The notes: generated by a model from the sequence alone, not told the origin. A stretch of 64,000 nucleotides of DNA from CAYQTE01 sp964420285 (GCA_964420285.1 CAYQTE010000004.1:1-64000); one strand, 5' to 3'; counted from the stretch's first letter, positions 1-9,445 are shown. Numbers and translations: made by a program.

Positions 1-4
1 CATA

Positions 5-43
5 ACCGGACATTTCTACTTGGCTAAGACCGGACATTACTAT
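5..43. repeat. Direct repeats resembling the end of an IS21/IS481-type element
   Basis: Two near-identical units, ACCGGACATTTCTAC (5-19) and ACCGGACATTACTAT (29-43), are spaced 24 bp apart. Short multiple direct repeats of this kind are known at the termini of IS21-like and related transposons. No transposase is present inside the window, so this is either the end of an element lying to the left or a remnant. The 145 bases between this and the first gene hold nothing else I recognise. Confidence 0.4.
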
Positions 44-188
44 CGGGCTATGACAAGGTGTCGGTTTCTTATTGCGTTGCCGGCCCTGAACGCGGATAAT
101 CCAAAAATCATATGCATGGGTCGCCGCCGCCTGCGCGTCGGCGCGTCTGCGACTTGGGAATATCCCTTTTGGGCTGGAGGGCACGTTC

Positions 189-2666
189 GTGGCGAAAATG
201 AAATTCCATCGTCGAGGCCGCCGGGCCTTGGGCAACGCTGTCGCGGGTGTTCGTTTGTCGGCATTCCGCGTCGAGCCGCTCGAAAGGCGGGTCATGTTGT
301 CCGGCCATGCTCTCATGGCGTTGGCCATGTTCAACGGCGCCAACGGGCTGGACCCTCAGGGCGGCGTCGTTCTGGATTCCTCCGCCAACCTTTTTGGTAC
401 AACGTATCAGGGCGGCGGCTTCGCGGATGGCACGGTCTTCGAAATTGCCAAAGGCAGCGGCGCCATCACCGACCTTGCCTCGTTCAACGCCGTCAACGGA
501 GAAGGCCCATTGGCGGGTGTGGTCCTGGACTCTTCCGGCGACGTTTTCGGCACAACCTCGGTGGGCGGCGATCTGACGCAAAACGATGGAGATGGCGACG
601 GCACTGTCTTTGAAATTGCCCAGGGCAGCGGAACCGTAACCACACTGGCCACGTTTAACGGCGCCAACGGCGATTTCCCCGGCGCCAGCCCGATTTTGGA
701 TTCCTCCGGCGACCTCTTCGGCACCGCCATCGGCGGCGGCGATAACGGCGACGGCACCGTGTTCGAGATCGCAAATGGCAGCGACGCCATCACCACCTTG
801 GCCTCGTTCAACGGCGACAATGGAAATGCCCCGTCTACCGACGTCGTCCTGGATTCCTCCGGCAACCTCTTCGGCACAACCAATACCGGCGGCGACAACA
901 GCGATGGCACCGTCTTTGAAATCGCCAACGCCAGCATGGCCATTACCACCCTGGTCTCCTTCAACGGCGCCAACGGCGCTGCGCCTTCGGCCGGTGTCCT
1001 TTTGGATTCACTCGGCAACCTCTTTGGCACCTGCACATACGGCGGCGATAACGGCGACGGCACCGTCTTCGAGATCGCCAGCGGCAGCGGCGCCGTCACG
1101 ACGCTCGCCTCGTTCAATGCCACCAACGGGTCTTCGCCCGAGGCCGCCCTGGTCATGGACTCCTCTGCCAACCTCTTCGGCACCACCACAAGTGGCGGAA
1201 TCCGCGGCGCCGGCACCATTTTCGAAATCGCTCATGCGACCGGGACCATCTCCACTCTGGCCTCTTTCGGCCCACATAGCAACGCTTACCTTCCCAGTGG
1301 CGTCGTTCTCGACTCATCCGGTAACCTCTTGGGCATGGGGGCGGACGGCGGCGCCAGCGGTGACGGTCTCATATTCGAGGACTTGACCGGCGCCGCAACC
1401 GCCGTCACGTCCGGCGCCACTTCTCCCCTCTATGGTCTTCCCGTGACGTTCACTGCAACCGTCACCCCCAACCTTGCCGTCGGCCCAACCGGCACGGTGC
1501 AATTCCAGATCGACGGCGGCAATGTGGGCAGCCCGGTTCCGCTCATCGGCAACACCGCTCTCTATACCACCTCGACGCTCGACGCCGGCAGCCATTCCGT
1601 CGTGGCCGTCTACAGCGGGGATGACAACTTCACTAGCACTACGAGCCCCGCTTTCACGCAAAGCATCAGCCCGGCCCCTCTGAATATTGCCGGCGGCGCC
1701 GCCTACCTCAAACTCGATCCGGACAAGCTCCACGTCGACGTTTGGAACAACTCCACCGCCGCCGGCGCGCCCGCTCAATCTCTTCTTGCCAGCGACATTT
1801 CCAGCGTGACGTACACCGGCCCGGCCGGCGGCGATGTGTTCGTCCTCGACTTCTCCAACGGCGATCCGATTCCCGCCGGTGGCGTTGCCCTCACCGGCGG
1901 CGCTGGACCCAATACGCTTCAGATCATCGGCAACTCCACGAACACAAGCGACCTGATTGCCATCGACGGCGGATCATTTGCGATTCCGGCCAACGCGCCC
2001 GGCGCCGGGCCACTCAACGACACACTCGGCGCTGTCTCGATCGCGGCCGGCGCGGAATTGGCCATGACGCCGTCGGATGCACAGGCCGATCAAACCGTTT
2101 TGTCCGTCAATGCCCTATCCATCGCCGGAACGCTCGATATCGCCAACAACACGCTGCTGGCCAATGAAACCAACCTCTCAATGCCCCAAGTCACAACGTT
2201 GGTGCAGAATGCCGGAAGCGACCCGTGCATCATGAGTTCCTTCGTCACCGGCCCCAATTCCCAGGCCAGCCGGGCCGTCGGGTATGGCGATTCGAGCGAA
2301 GACCCGCTCACCGTCCCGGCCGGGGATGTGGAAGTGAAATATGTGCCCTACGGCGATGACAATCTGGATGGCACCGTTGACATCACGGACCTCACGCGGG
2401 CGATCAATAACCTGGGCCTGTCGCCGGGATATTACGGCGGGGATGTCGCTAACCAGGGACTGGTCAACATCAACGACATCGCGGACATCATCAACGATCT
2501 GGGCGCCAACCTGAACGCCGCCGGCGACAGCGCCAATCGCAGCCCGGCCGCCTTTGCCGCCGTGCCTCCGCCATCGGCCGGTCCTTCCGCCGGCTCGCTC
2601 TTCTCCGATGCGCCGATTCATTCCGATTGGTTGGCCGCGCAAGACTCGATCTTGACCAACTCATGA
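189..2666 (+). CDS. Secreted GloVer-repeat protein with LEPR-type N-terminus, Ig-like and dockerin domains
   Basis: This 825-residue surface or secreted protein has unknown substrate. The GTG start has a GGAGG 8 nt upstream. Residues 28-39 read VEPLERRVMLSG, the planctomycete LEPR-type motif found at the N-terminus of large exported proteins. Residues about 41-395 are seven tandem units of about 50 residues with the pattern VVLDSSGNLFGTT...DGTVFEIA, which is the GloVer (choice-of-anchor tandem) repeat. An Ig-like domain follows at about 400-495 (VTFTATVTP...AVYSGDDNF). The C-terminal part carries a dockerin type I-like pair of calcium loops at about 721-774 (DDNLDGTVDITDL and a second half-motif). 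No cohesin is visible nearby. Domain identities are read from motifs; the role in adhesion or in a surface complex is inference. Confidence 0.85.
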   Translation: MAKMKFHRRGRRALGNAVAGVRLSAFRVEPLERRVMLSGHALMALAMFNGANGLDPQGGVVLDSSANLFGTTYQGGGFADGTVFEIAKGSGAITDLASFNAVNGEGPLAGVVLDSSGDVFGTTSVGGDLTQNDGDGDGTVFEIAQGSGTVTTLATFNGANGDFPGASPILDSSGDLFGTAIGGGDNGDGTVFEIANGSDAITTLASFNGDNGNAPSTDVVLDSSGNLFGTTNTGGDNSDGTVFEIANASMAITTLVSFNGANGAAPSAGVLLDSLGNLFGTCTYGGDNGDGTVFEIASGSGAVTTLASFNATNGSSPEAALVMDSSANLFGTTTSGGIRGAGTIFEIAHATGTISTLASFGPHSNAYLPSGVVLDSSGNLLGMGADGGASGDGLIFEDLTGAATAVTSGATSPLYGLPVTFTATVTPNLAVGPTGTVQFQIDGGNVGSPVPLIGNTALYTTSTLDAGSHSVVAVYSGDDNFTSTTSPAFTQSISPAPLNIAGGAAYLKLDPDKLHVDVWNNSTAAGAPAQSLLASDISSVTYTGPAGGDVFVLDFSNGDPIPAGGVALTGGAGPNTLQIIGNSTNTSDLIAIDGGSFAIPANAPGAGPLNDTLGAVSIAAGAELAMTPSDAQADQTVLSVNALSIAGTLDIANNTLLANETNLSMPQVTTLVQNAGSDPCIMSSFVTGPNSQASRAVGYGDSSEDPLTVPAGDVEVKYVPYGDDNLDGTVDITDLTRAINNLGLSPGYYGGDVANQGLVNINDIADIINDLGANLNAAGDSANRSPAAFAAVPPPSAGPSAGSLFSDAPIHSDWLAAQDSILTNS

Positions 2667-2803
2667 CTCCAGCGACCCTTCCCCGGCTGAAGGATGAACT
2701 GCGGCGGATGAATGAGCTCCAACTCAAACACCGCGACGTCGCCTCCCGCGCGGCCGTTCGCCGTTGCGTCAGCCATGTTTCACATCGCCGTGCTGCGAGT
2801 TAA
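2663..2803 (+). CDS. Possible translationally coupled 46-residue ORF
   Basis: An ATG overlaps the stop of the preceding gene as ATGA and opens a 46-codon frame, basic and Arg-rich (begins MTPATLPRLKDEL, ends HRRAAS). The overlap and the tight position before the next gene at 2814 favour a real coupled peptide, but there is no recognisable domain and the frame could be chance in GC-rich DNA. Function unknown. Confidence 0.22.
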   Translation: MTPATLPRLKDELRRMNELQLKHRDVASRAAVRRCVSHVSHRRAAS

Positions 2804-2813
2804 CCTCTGAGCG

Positions 2814-4730
2814 ATGGACGCCCCCGAGCTTTTCCAATCGGCTCTCCAACTGCATCGCCAGGGGCAACTGCCCCAGGCCGAGCGAGCCTATCGCGCCATC
2901 CTCCGCGATCAGCCCGACTGGCCGCCCGCCCTGTTCCAGTTGGGCTTGCTGGTCGCTCAGACCGGGCGGTTCGCCCCGGCCGCCGAATTGCTGTCTCGCG
3001 CCGTCCAATTCGACCCGGGCCGCGCGCTCTACCACAATCATCTCGGCGTCGCTCTGATTCAACTTGGCGATGTCCAGCGCGCCGCGGAGTGCTTCACGCG
3101 GGCCATCGAACTTCAAGCCGACTACTTCGAAGCTCACAACAATCTCGGCAATGCGTTGCGAATGCAGAGCCGACACGACCAGGCCATCGCCGCCTACCAG
3201 CACGCCCTGCAACTCAAGAGCGACTACGCCGAAGCCTATTTCAATATGGGCAACTCCCTGCGCGATCAGCGGCGCATCCAGGCCGCCATCGCCGCGTACC
3301 GCCAGGCCATCAAATGCAATCCCAATCTGGCCCAGGCACACAACAACCTCGGCAATCTGCTCGTCGAGGCCGGCCAGAACGAACAAGCCGTCGCCGTTTT
3401 CGGGGAACTGATCCGCCTCTCGCCTGGCTCGCCCAAAGCTCACAACAATCTGGGCGCCGCCCTGCAAAAGCTCGGCCGCCTCGACGAAGCCGAACAGCAT
3501 TTCCGCGAGGCGATCGCCCTCGATGGCTCATACGCCGCCGCCCGCGCCAATCTTGCCGTCCTGCGCCAGCAGCCTCGCACGCAGCCCAGCCCTGCCCAGA
3601 AGCTGCTTAACCTTGGCGTCGCCCACGGAAAAGCCGGCGAACTGCGCGCCGCCGTCGCCAGCATCCTATCGGCCATTGATCTCGATCCCAAATTCGCCGA
3701 GGCCCACTTTAACCTCGGCGTCGCACTCGGCGATCTGCATGAACTCGACGACGCCATCGCCGCTTATGAGCGCGCCATCCAATTGCGCCACGATTATCCC
3801 GAAGCCCATCACGCCCTGGCGCTTGTCCATCTGCAGCGGGGCGAATTCCCCAAAGGCTGGCCGGGATATGAATTCCGCTGGTCTCTACCATCGAGTCCCA
3901 AACCCTATCGCCATCGTTGCCCGCGTTGGCAGGGCGAAAGCCTGCAAGGCAGGGCGATTCTGCTCTATATGGAACAAGGCCTCGGCGACACCATCCAATT
4001 CGCCCGCTACGTGCCGATCGTCGCCCGCCAGGCCAAAACCGTGTACCTCATCTGCCAACCCGCCCTTGAGCGGCTTTTCTCCCAATGGCCAAATGTCCGA
4101 TTGCTGACCAATCCCGCCCAGCGATTGCCGCCGTACGATTTCCACTGCGCACTGACCAGCCTTCCCCTGGCCTTCGACACGCGTCTGCACTCGATCCCCT
4201 CGCAGGTGCCTTATCTGCTTTCAGATCCCATTCTCGCCCCCAACTGGAAACATCGACTCGACCGCACCAAACCCCTCCACGTCGGCCTGGTCTGGTCCGG
4301 CAATCCCCAGCACGAAAAAGACCGCCAGCGCTCGATCCCGCTCGCGCTGCTCAAACCTCTGGCCGGGCTCACCGACCGCATCGCGTTCTACAGCCTCCAA
4401 CGCGACGATGCCGCCGGCCAGCGCGACAATGTGCCAGAGCTCAACCTCATCGATCTGGCGCCGGACCTGCACGATTTCAGCGACACGGCCGCCGCACTGG
4501 CCAACCTCGACCTGCTCATCACCGTCGACACCGCCGCCGCCCACCTCGCCGGCGCGATGGCCCGGCCCGTCTGGACGCTCCTGGCCTTTGCCTCCGATTG
4601 GCGCTGGCTTCTGGACCGCGACGACAGTCCCTGGTATCCGACAATGCGCCTCTACCGCCAGCGCACGGCCGGCGACTGGCAAGACCCCATCACCCGCGTC
4701 GTCGCTGCGCTGACAGACCTGGCCGGCTGA
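2814..4730 (+). CDS. TPR protein with C-terminal glycosyltransferase-like domain
   Basis: The 638-residue protein begins with about ten tetratricopeptide units (residues 1 to about 355; recurring signatures such as AHNNLGNALR, AYFNMGNSLRDQ and AHFNLGVALG). It ends in a domain of about 270 residues that starts at WQGESLQGRAILLYMEQGLGD and includes GLVWSGNP and LLITVDTAAAHLAGAM. This C-terminal block matches the GT9/heptosyltransferase-like (GT-B) module commonly fused to TPRs in planctomycetes and proteobacteria. The likely role is sugar transfer to protein or glycan using TPRs for acceptor recognition, which is inference. There is no signal peptide, so it should be cytoplasmic. The ribosome-binding site is weak. 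It converges on the next gene with a 15-bp gap. Confidence 0.8.
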   Translation: MDAPELFQSALQLHRQGQLPQAERAYRAILRDQPDWPPALFQLGLLVAQTGRFAPAAELLSRAVQFDPGRALYHNHLGVALIQLGDVQRAAECFTRAIELQADYFEAHNNLGNALRMQSRHDQAIAAYQHALQLKSDYAEAYFNMGNSLRDQRRIQAAIAAYRQAIKCNPNLAQAHNNLGNLLVEAGQNEQAVAVFGELIRLSPGSPKAHNNLGAALQKLGRLDEAEQHFREAIALDGSYAAARANLAVLRQQPRTQPSPAQKLLNLGVAHGKAGELRAAVASILSAIDLDPKFAEAHFNLGVALGDLHELDDAIAAYERAIQLRHDYPEAHHALALVHLQRGEFPKGWPGYEFRWSLPSSPKPYRHRCPRWQGESLQGRAILLYMEQGLGDTIQFARYVPIVARQAKTVYLICQPALERLFSQWPNVRLLTNPAQRLPPYDFHCALTSLPLAFDTRLHSIPSQVPYLLSDPILAPNWKHRLDRTKPLHVGLVWSGNPQHEKDRQRSIPLALLKPLAGLTDRIAFYSLQRDDAAGQRDNVPELNLIDLAPDLHDFSDTAAALANLDLLITVDTAAAHLAGAMARPVWTLLAFASDWRWLLDRDDSPWYPTMRLYRQRTAGDWQDPITRVVAALTDLAG

Positions 4731-4745
4731 TCGCCGTCCTCGCCT

Positions 4746-5885
4746 TTATTTCAGCGACACATCCCAGACTTTCGACAGCCGCGATTTCCCGTCGGGGCCT
4801 TCGATATCCAGGATGGTGACGAAACTGCCGGCCCGCTTGAACTGGTGGATTGGGTTCTGCTCGGTTGACGTTTCGCCGTCGCCGAAAGTCCACTTCCAGC
4901 TTGTCACCTTGCCGACCGAAAGATCCTTGAACGCGACAAGGCGCCGATCCATGTCCACCACTTTGCAGGAGTATTGCGCGTCGATCTTCTTAAGCAATTG
5001 CGGTTCAATGGGCATGAGCTTGAACGCGCAAAGATACGACGCATTGCCGAACATCGTGTGATGCCGCGACAGGTTCCAAAAACTCCGCTTCTCCGAATTC
5101 GGATCGCGATAGTCGATTACCGCAAAACTCAGCCCGATGATCTTGTTCTCGCTCAGCACCGATTCGACTGCGCGTTGCGGTCCTTCCGGCCCGGCATAAT
5201 CGAACGGCGTGATATAGAATTCCTCGATCAGCTTGCCGGCCTCGCCGGGCTTGAAGTCGTATTTGCACACCGCGTTGGCGTACGGAAATTCCTTGATCCA
5301 CGTCGCCGAACTCCACGCCATGCACCAGTCCTTGTCCAGGGCCGGCGTGAAGATGTGGTAGTTCTGCGCCTGCACGCCGTGCGTCGCCCAGTGCAGATCG
5401 TTCACCGACAGCCGCGGATCGCGCGGCGCCATCTCACCCACCGCATCCTTGGTCCAAACGTCGGTATGCCCCGAGTCGATCAGCGGGCCGCCGGACGCAT
5501 CCCCGTCCACCACCACCTCAAAGATGTCGTTATGCAGGTCCGGCCGCGAAAAATCCCAATAGCTCTTATAGGCTTCGTACAAGAAATACAGCCTATTCTC
5601 GCCCTTGACCCATCCGACCTTCACCTTGACATCCAGCGACTTGGGATCGGGCGCCGTGTGCCCGCCTTCATCGTCCACCAACTGGTCCATGCCGATCGCA
5701 TAACTGTCCGGCACCAGCGCCCAGTCATCATCCTTCCCATCGATCCGCGGAATCTGGTCCTTGGGGAATTGGAAGACCTTGAACGTGACATCCGGCCGGT
5801 CCAGCGCGCTCACCCGTGTCACCGCTCCGAACGCCAGCCACATAGCGGCCAAAAGGCAGATACTCACTTCTCGCAGGTGTCTCAT
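4746..5885 (-). CDS. Exported CBM9-like sugar-binding protein with PKD domain
   Basis: The 379-residue protein opens with a signal peptide (basic MRHLR, hydrophobic to about residue 25, cleavage near SALD). The middle (about 45-290) has the CBM9/DOMON-like pattern: IPRIDGKDDDWA near the start, then VKVKVGWVKGENRLYFLYEAYKS split by DNDIFEVVVDGD-like text (here LHNDIFEVVVDGDASG). The last 75 residues form a PKD-type Ig fold with WTFGDGETSTEQNP. The protein probably binds carbohydrate outside the inner membrane. It is divergent from the family 2 glycosidase gene at 6131 across a 245-bp gap, which suggests shared use in polysaccharide degradation (inference). Confidence 0.75.
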   Translation of the reverse strand: MRHLREVSICLLAAMWLAFGAVTRVSALDRPDVTFKVFQFPKDQIPRIDGKDDDWALVPDSYAIGMDQLVDDEGGHTAPDPKSLDVKVKVGWVKGENRLYFLYEAYKSYWDFSRPDLHNDIFEVVVDGDASGGPLIDSGHTDVWTKDAVGEMAPRDPRLSVNDLHWATHGVQAQNYHIFTPALDKDWCMAWSSATWIKEFPYANAVCKYDFKPGEAGKLIEEFYITPFDYAGPEGPQRAVESVLSENKIIGLSFAVIDYRDPNSEKRSFWNLSRHHTMFGNASYLCAFKLMPIEPQLLKKIDAQYSCKVVDMDRRLVAFKDLSVGKVTSWKWTFGDGETSTEQNPIHQFKRAGSFVTILDIEGPDGKSRLSKVWDVSLK

Positions 5886-6130
5886 GAATTGACCCTCAAG
5901 AAAACGGCGGTGCCATGCGTGGCAGCGCCTAAGTAACGTTAACCCAGCCGGATCCCGTCCGGCCAGGCCAAGGCCATCCTACCAGATACTCCGCCACCTC
6001 CCCAAGAACCCGGCTCCGTTTCCCAACCGATAATGCCTTTGCTTGTGTTCGGCCATGAGCGGAGTAGACTTTCATCCGTAACGCAAACGTCCCGTCTGTA
6101 ACTGGCCAAGAAAAGAGGAAAGGAACCACC

Positions 6131-8497
6131 ATGAACCGTCGTCTCGCCCTCGCCGCATGCTTCCTCGTGCTGTGCGTCGTGTCCACCCGCGCCGCCGTCC
6201 CCGCTCCCGCCGCCCGCATCGTCACTTCCTTCGACAACGACTGGCGCTTCCTCAAAGGGGACGCCGTTGGCGCCGAGCAGCCCGCGTTCAACGACGCCGC
6301 ATGGAAAACCCTCAGCGTTCCCCACGACTGGACCGTCGACGAAGTGGCGACCCAAAACGCCCCCTCCGGACGCGGCGGAGGCTATCTCGCCACCGGCGTC
6401 AGTTGGTATCGCAAGCAGTTCACTCTCCCGACCGACGCCGTCCAACGCCGCATCTCCATCGAATTCGACGGCGTCATGGCCAACAGCCAGGTCTGGATCA
6501 ATGGCTTCTCGCTCGGAAAACGCCCCAGCGGCTACGTCAGTTTCGCCTACGACATGACCGGCCACCTCAATGTCGGGCCCGGCCAATCGAATGTTCTAGC
6601 CGTCCGCACCGATACCACGGACCAGCCGGATTCCCGCTGGGGCACCGGTCAGGGCATTTACCGGCACGTCCGCCTTGTTTCCACCGATCCTGTGCATCTC
6701 GAACGCTCTGGCCTTTACCTCACCACGCCCAAGGTCGCCGCCGACCAGGCCACCGTTCACCTGAGCGCCACGGTCGCCAACCAATCCACGACCCCTCGCC
6801 AGGTGCAAGTTGATCCGACGTTCTTCGGCCCCGATGGGCAGCCGCTGACCATAATCTCCAAACCCGCCCCGCAAACCGTCCCCGCCGGCCAAACCGTCAA
6901 GATCGAACAAGACTTCCTCGTCCCCAACCCCAAGCTCTGGGATCTCGACACGCCAAATCTCTACAAAGTCCTCGCCAAGGTTATCTCCGGCAACAACACT
7001 CTTGACGATCAGGTCACCACCTTCGGAATCATGCAATTTGAATTCAAACCCGCCACCGGTTTCTGGCTCAACGGCAAGAACTTCAAGCTCAAAGGCATGG
7101 CCGTCCACCAGGATGGCGGCGCCGTCGGCTCGGCCGTGCCCATGAGCATCTGGGAACGCCGCCTCACCACGCTCAAGAAGTTCGGCGTCAACGCTGTCCG
7201 CTGTGCCCATAACCCCTTCGACCCCGATTTCCTGGATGTCTGCGACCGCGTCGGCATCCTGGTCATGGATGAACTCTTCGACTGCTGGACCGTCGGCAAG
7301 CCCAACGCCCAGCGAGGTTACAACCTCTACTTCAACGACTGGAGCAAGACCGACCTCCGCGACACCGTCCAGCGCGACCGCAACCATCCCAGCATCGTCC
7401 TCTACAGCGCCGGCAACGAAATCCACGACACGCCCCAGGAAGACAAGGCCAAAGGCATCCTCCGCGGCCTCGTCGACATCTTCCACCAATACGATCCCTC
7501 TCGACCCGTCACTCAGGCACTCTTCCGTCCCAATACCAGCCACGATTACACAAACGGCCTGGCCGACATGCTCGACGTCATCGGAACCAACTACCGCGAC
7601 ACCGAACTCCTCGCCGCACAAAGCGCCAAGCCCACACGCAAAATCGTTGGCACCGAACAGGGCCCCGAACCCCGCGTCTGGCAAATCTGCCGCGATAATC
7701 CCCAATACTCCGGCCAGTTCGTCTTCGGCGGCATCGACTTCCCCGGCGAAGATTCCTGGCCCTTCCTCTTCAGTAATGCCGGCATTCTCGATCGCACCGG
7801 CTTCCCCAAACATAACGCCTATCAACGTCTGAGCTGGTGGTCGGATGCGCCCATGGTCTACATCGCACGCCTCGAGCCCGGCCTGGCCAACAGCGATCCC
7901 GTCAAACGCTACGGCTACGACCACATCGACAACTGGACCCCGATGAACCCCGCTACCTACACCCAGGCCAGCGTCTGGGTCTATAGCAATTGCGAACAAG
8001 TCGAACTCTTCCTCAACGGCAATTCCCTCGGCGCCAAGCCCCTCACCTCCGATCCCACCGCCCGCACATGGCAATTCCCCTATGCCCCCGGCACCATCAG
8101 GGCCGTCGCCAGCAACAAGGGCCAGATCGTTGCCACCCACCAACTGAGCACCTGCGGCAAACCCGCCAAACTCGTTATCTCCACTGATCGTGCCAACCTC
8201 TCCAACACCTGGGACGACGTCAGCTTCGTCACCGTCAACTTCGTCGATGATCAGGGCATCGGCTGCGCCTGGGCCAATGGCCTCGTCACCTTCAAACTCA
8301 CCGGCCCCGGCGCCATCCTCGCGGTCGATGCCGGCGACCGCACCAGCCACGAACCCTTCAAAGCCTCCCAAATCAAAGCCTACCAGGGCCGCTGCATCGC
8401 CATCATCCGTGCCACCGCATCCACCGGCCCAATCACCGTCACCGCTTCCACCCCCAACCTCCCGGATGCCGCCGTCACCATCACCGCGACCCCATAG
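6131..8497 (+). CDS. Glycoside hydrolase family 2 (beta-galactosidase-like), exported
   Basis: The 788-residue enzyme has a signal peptide (residues 1-21, cleavage near TRAAVPAP) and a GGAAAGGA-type ribosome-binding site. In order it shows the jelly-roll sugar-binding domain (about 30-200, with WRFLKGD, VPHDWT, NSQVWINGFSLGKRPSGY), an Ig-like sandwich (about 205-310), a TIM barrel with the family signature around NAVRCAHNPFDPDFLDVCD, acid/base Glu430 in SAGNEIHD and nucleophile Glu509 in GTEQGPE. DUF4982-like and C-terminal beta domains (about 610-788) follow. The length and domain order fit family 2. Exact substrate (beta-galactoside, glucuronide or other) cannot be read from sequence. It probably acts in the periplasm or outside the cell. 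Confidence 0.9.
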   Translation: MNRRLALAACFLVLCVVSTRAAVPAPAARIVTSFDNDWRFLKGDAVGAEQPAFNDAAWKTLSVPHDWTVDEVATQNAPSGRGGGYLATGVSWYRKQFTLPTDAVQRRISIEFDGVMANSQVWINGFSLGKRPSGYVSFAYDMTGHLNVGPGQSNVLAVRTDTTDQPDSRWGTGQGIYRHVRLVSTDPVHLERSGLYLTTPKVAADQATVHLSATVANQSTTPRQVQVDPTFFGPDGQPLTIISKPAPQTVPAGQTVKIEQDFLVPNPKLWDLDTPNLYKVLAKVISGNNTLDDQVTTFGIMQFEFKPATGFWLNGKNFKLKGMAVHQDGGAVGSAVPMSIWERRLTTLKKFGVNAVRCAHNPFDPDFLDVCDRVGILVMDELFDCWTVGKPNAQRGYNLYFNDWSKTDLRDTVQRDRNHPSIVLYSAGNEIHDTPQEDKAKGILRGLVDIFHQYDPSRPVTQALFRPNTSHDYTNGLADMLDVIGTNYRDTELLAAQSAKPTRKIVGTEQGPEPRVWQICRDNPQYSGQFVFGGIDFPGEDSWPFLFSNAGILDRTGFPKHNAYQRLSWWSDAPMVYIARLEPGLANSDPVKRYGYDHIDNWTPMNPATYTQASVWVYSNCEQVELFLNGNSLGAKPLTSDPTARTWQFPYAPGTIRAVASNKGQIVATHQLSTCGKPAKLVISTDRANLSNTWDDVSFVTVNFVDDQGIGCAWANGLVTFKLTGPGAILAVDAGDRTSHEPFKASQIKAYQGRCIAIIRATASTGPITVTASTPNLPDAAVTITATP

Positions 8498-8740
8498 CGC
8501 CGCCGACCCCGGCCGTGCCCATTTTCGTCCCAAGTCATTCCCCGGCCATCACTTGCGCCAAATCGCCCCCTCGCCGCGCCCTAACGCCACCCTCGTTTCC
8601 AGCCGAATATCGCGGTTTCGTGCCCCGTCTGCGACGAAAAAAAGGCCTAAATGTCTCGAAAAAGTTTGAAGATGTACTGGAATAGTCTGAACTTGGCCCG
8701 GCCGAGTCCAATCTGGGCGCGCCAGTTCGGCCAAGCTGTG

Positions 8741-8970
8741 TTCATTGTCCATTGTACACTGTCAATTATCAATTTCATTCCATGTCCCCGAATGTCCCCG
8801 GATGCCCTGGCGGGGGGGAGGGGGTAGCCACAATGGATAATTGATAATGCATAATTGATAATTGACAATTGCTGAACGCTGCTCATTGTCCACTGTCCAT
8901 TATCAATCGTTCATTGCCCATTGCCTGCCGTTGTCCATCGTGCATTGTCCCTTATCCATTGTTCCATTCC
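8741..8970. repeat. Cluster of ATAAT/ACAAT word repeats in non-coding DNA
   Basis: The gene-free stretch 8498-9021 is ordinary up to about 8740 and then holds a cluster of 6-8 bp words (TTGTCCATTG, TTATCAAT, GGATAATTGATAATGCATAA and their complements) arranged as partly inverted arms around a G-run. The same vocabulary recurs at 23328-23410. It is much more AT-rich than the genome around it and has no coding potential. Function unknown. Confidence 0.6.
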
Positions 8971-9021
8971 TGACTTTAACCTAACTGTGGATTTCGTGCA
9001 AGGGAAAAATCTCGTGGGCCA

Positions 9022-9291
9022 ATGGGGGGGCCGGTTTCATTCGCCATTAAAGTGGGTCGGGTCACCGGCGATGCAGAGCGGTTTCTGGATTCCTGGCGTC
9101 GTGTGCGTGATCTATTTGGTCAGGCCAGCCCCGGGGTGAAACGGGAGATCGTTCAGGCGTCCATCGAGGAGTTGGTCTGGACGCCCGCTGATCCGAAGGG
9201 CAAGACAGGCACGTATCGTTTGACGTTCTATCCGGAGATTTTCGGTGATCCGGATACCCCGGAGGAAAGGCTGGGAAACCCCGATTCTGGA
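9022..9291 (+). pseudogene. Remnant of a large serine recombinase C-terminus
   Basis: The frame reads GDAERFLDSWRRVRDLFGQASPGVKREIVQASIEELVW and then GTYRLTFYPEI (shown here in parts). This resembles the extreme C-terminal zone of large serine recombinases, where a coiled segment is followed by a REIVxxxIEEVVW-type beta strand. No N-terminal catalytic domain or zinc ribbon lies upstream; the 5' side is repeat DNA. The frame then runs on through the terminator and the tRNA, which cannot be coding. I read it as the decayed end of an integrative element next to tRNA-Asn. Confidence 0.4.
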
Positions 9292-9321
9292 CCCGGCGCA
9301 AGCCCCGGTTATTTGCCGCAA

Positions 9322-9356
9322 GAAAAAGAAAACGCACCGGTGTTAAGGCCGGTGCG
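9322..9356 (-). terminator. Rho-independent terminator of tRNA-Asn
   Basis: On the minus strand an 8-bp perfect stem, CGCACCGG / CCGGTGCG with an 8-nt loop (9333-9356), is followed by a T-rich run (complement of 9322-9332). It lies 18 bp downstream of the tRNA. Confidence 0.75.
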
Positions 9357-9373
9357 TGATATCGTCCGAAAAG

Positions 9374-9445
9374 CTCGGCAGGTAGGACTCGAACCTACAA
9401 CCAGCCGGTTAACAGCCGGCTGCTCTACCATTGAGCTACTGCCGA
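9374..9445 (-). tRNA. tRNA-Asn (anticodon GTT)
   Basis: A complete cloverleaf on the minus strand: acceptor TCGGCAG/CTGCCGA, D arm GCTC-AATGGTA-GAGC, anticodon arm GCCGG-CTGTTAA-CCGGC giving GTT, T arm GTAGG-TTCGAGT-CCTAC, discriminator G. CCA is not encoded. It is followed by an intrinsic terminator. Confidence 0.95.

Noticed and set aside
6596..8533. A 645-codon minus-strand frame opposite the family 2 glycosidase
   Set aside because: It is the mirror of a strongly supported GH2 gene; the translation is Gly/Asp/Glu-rich with no domain, a typical antisense shadow in GC-rich DNA.
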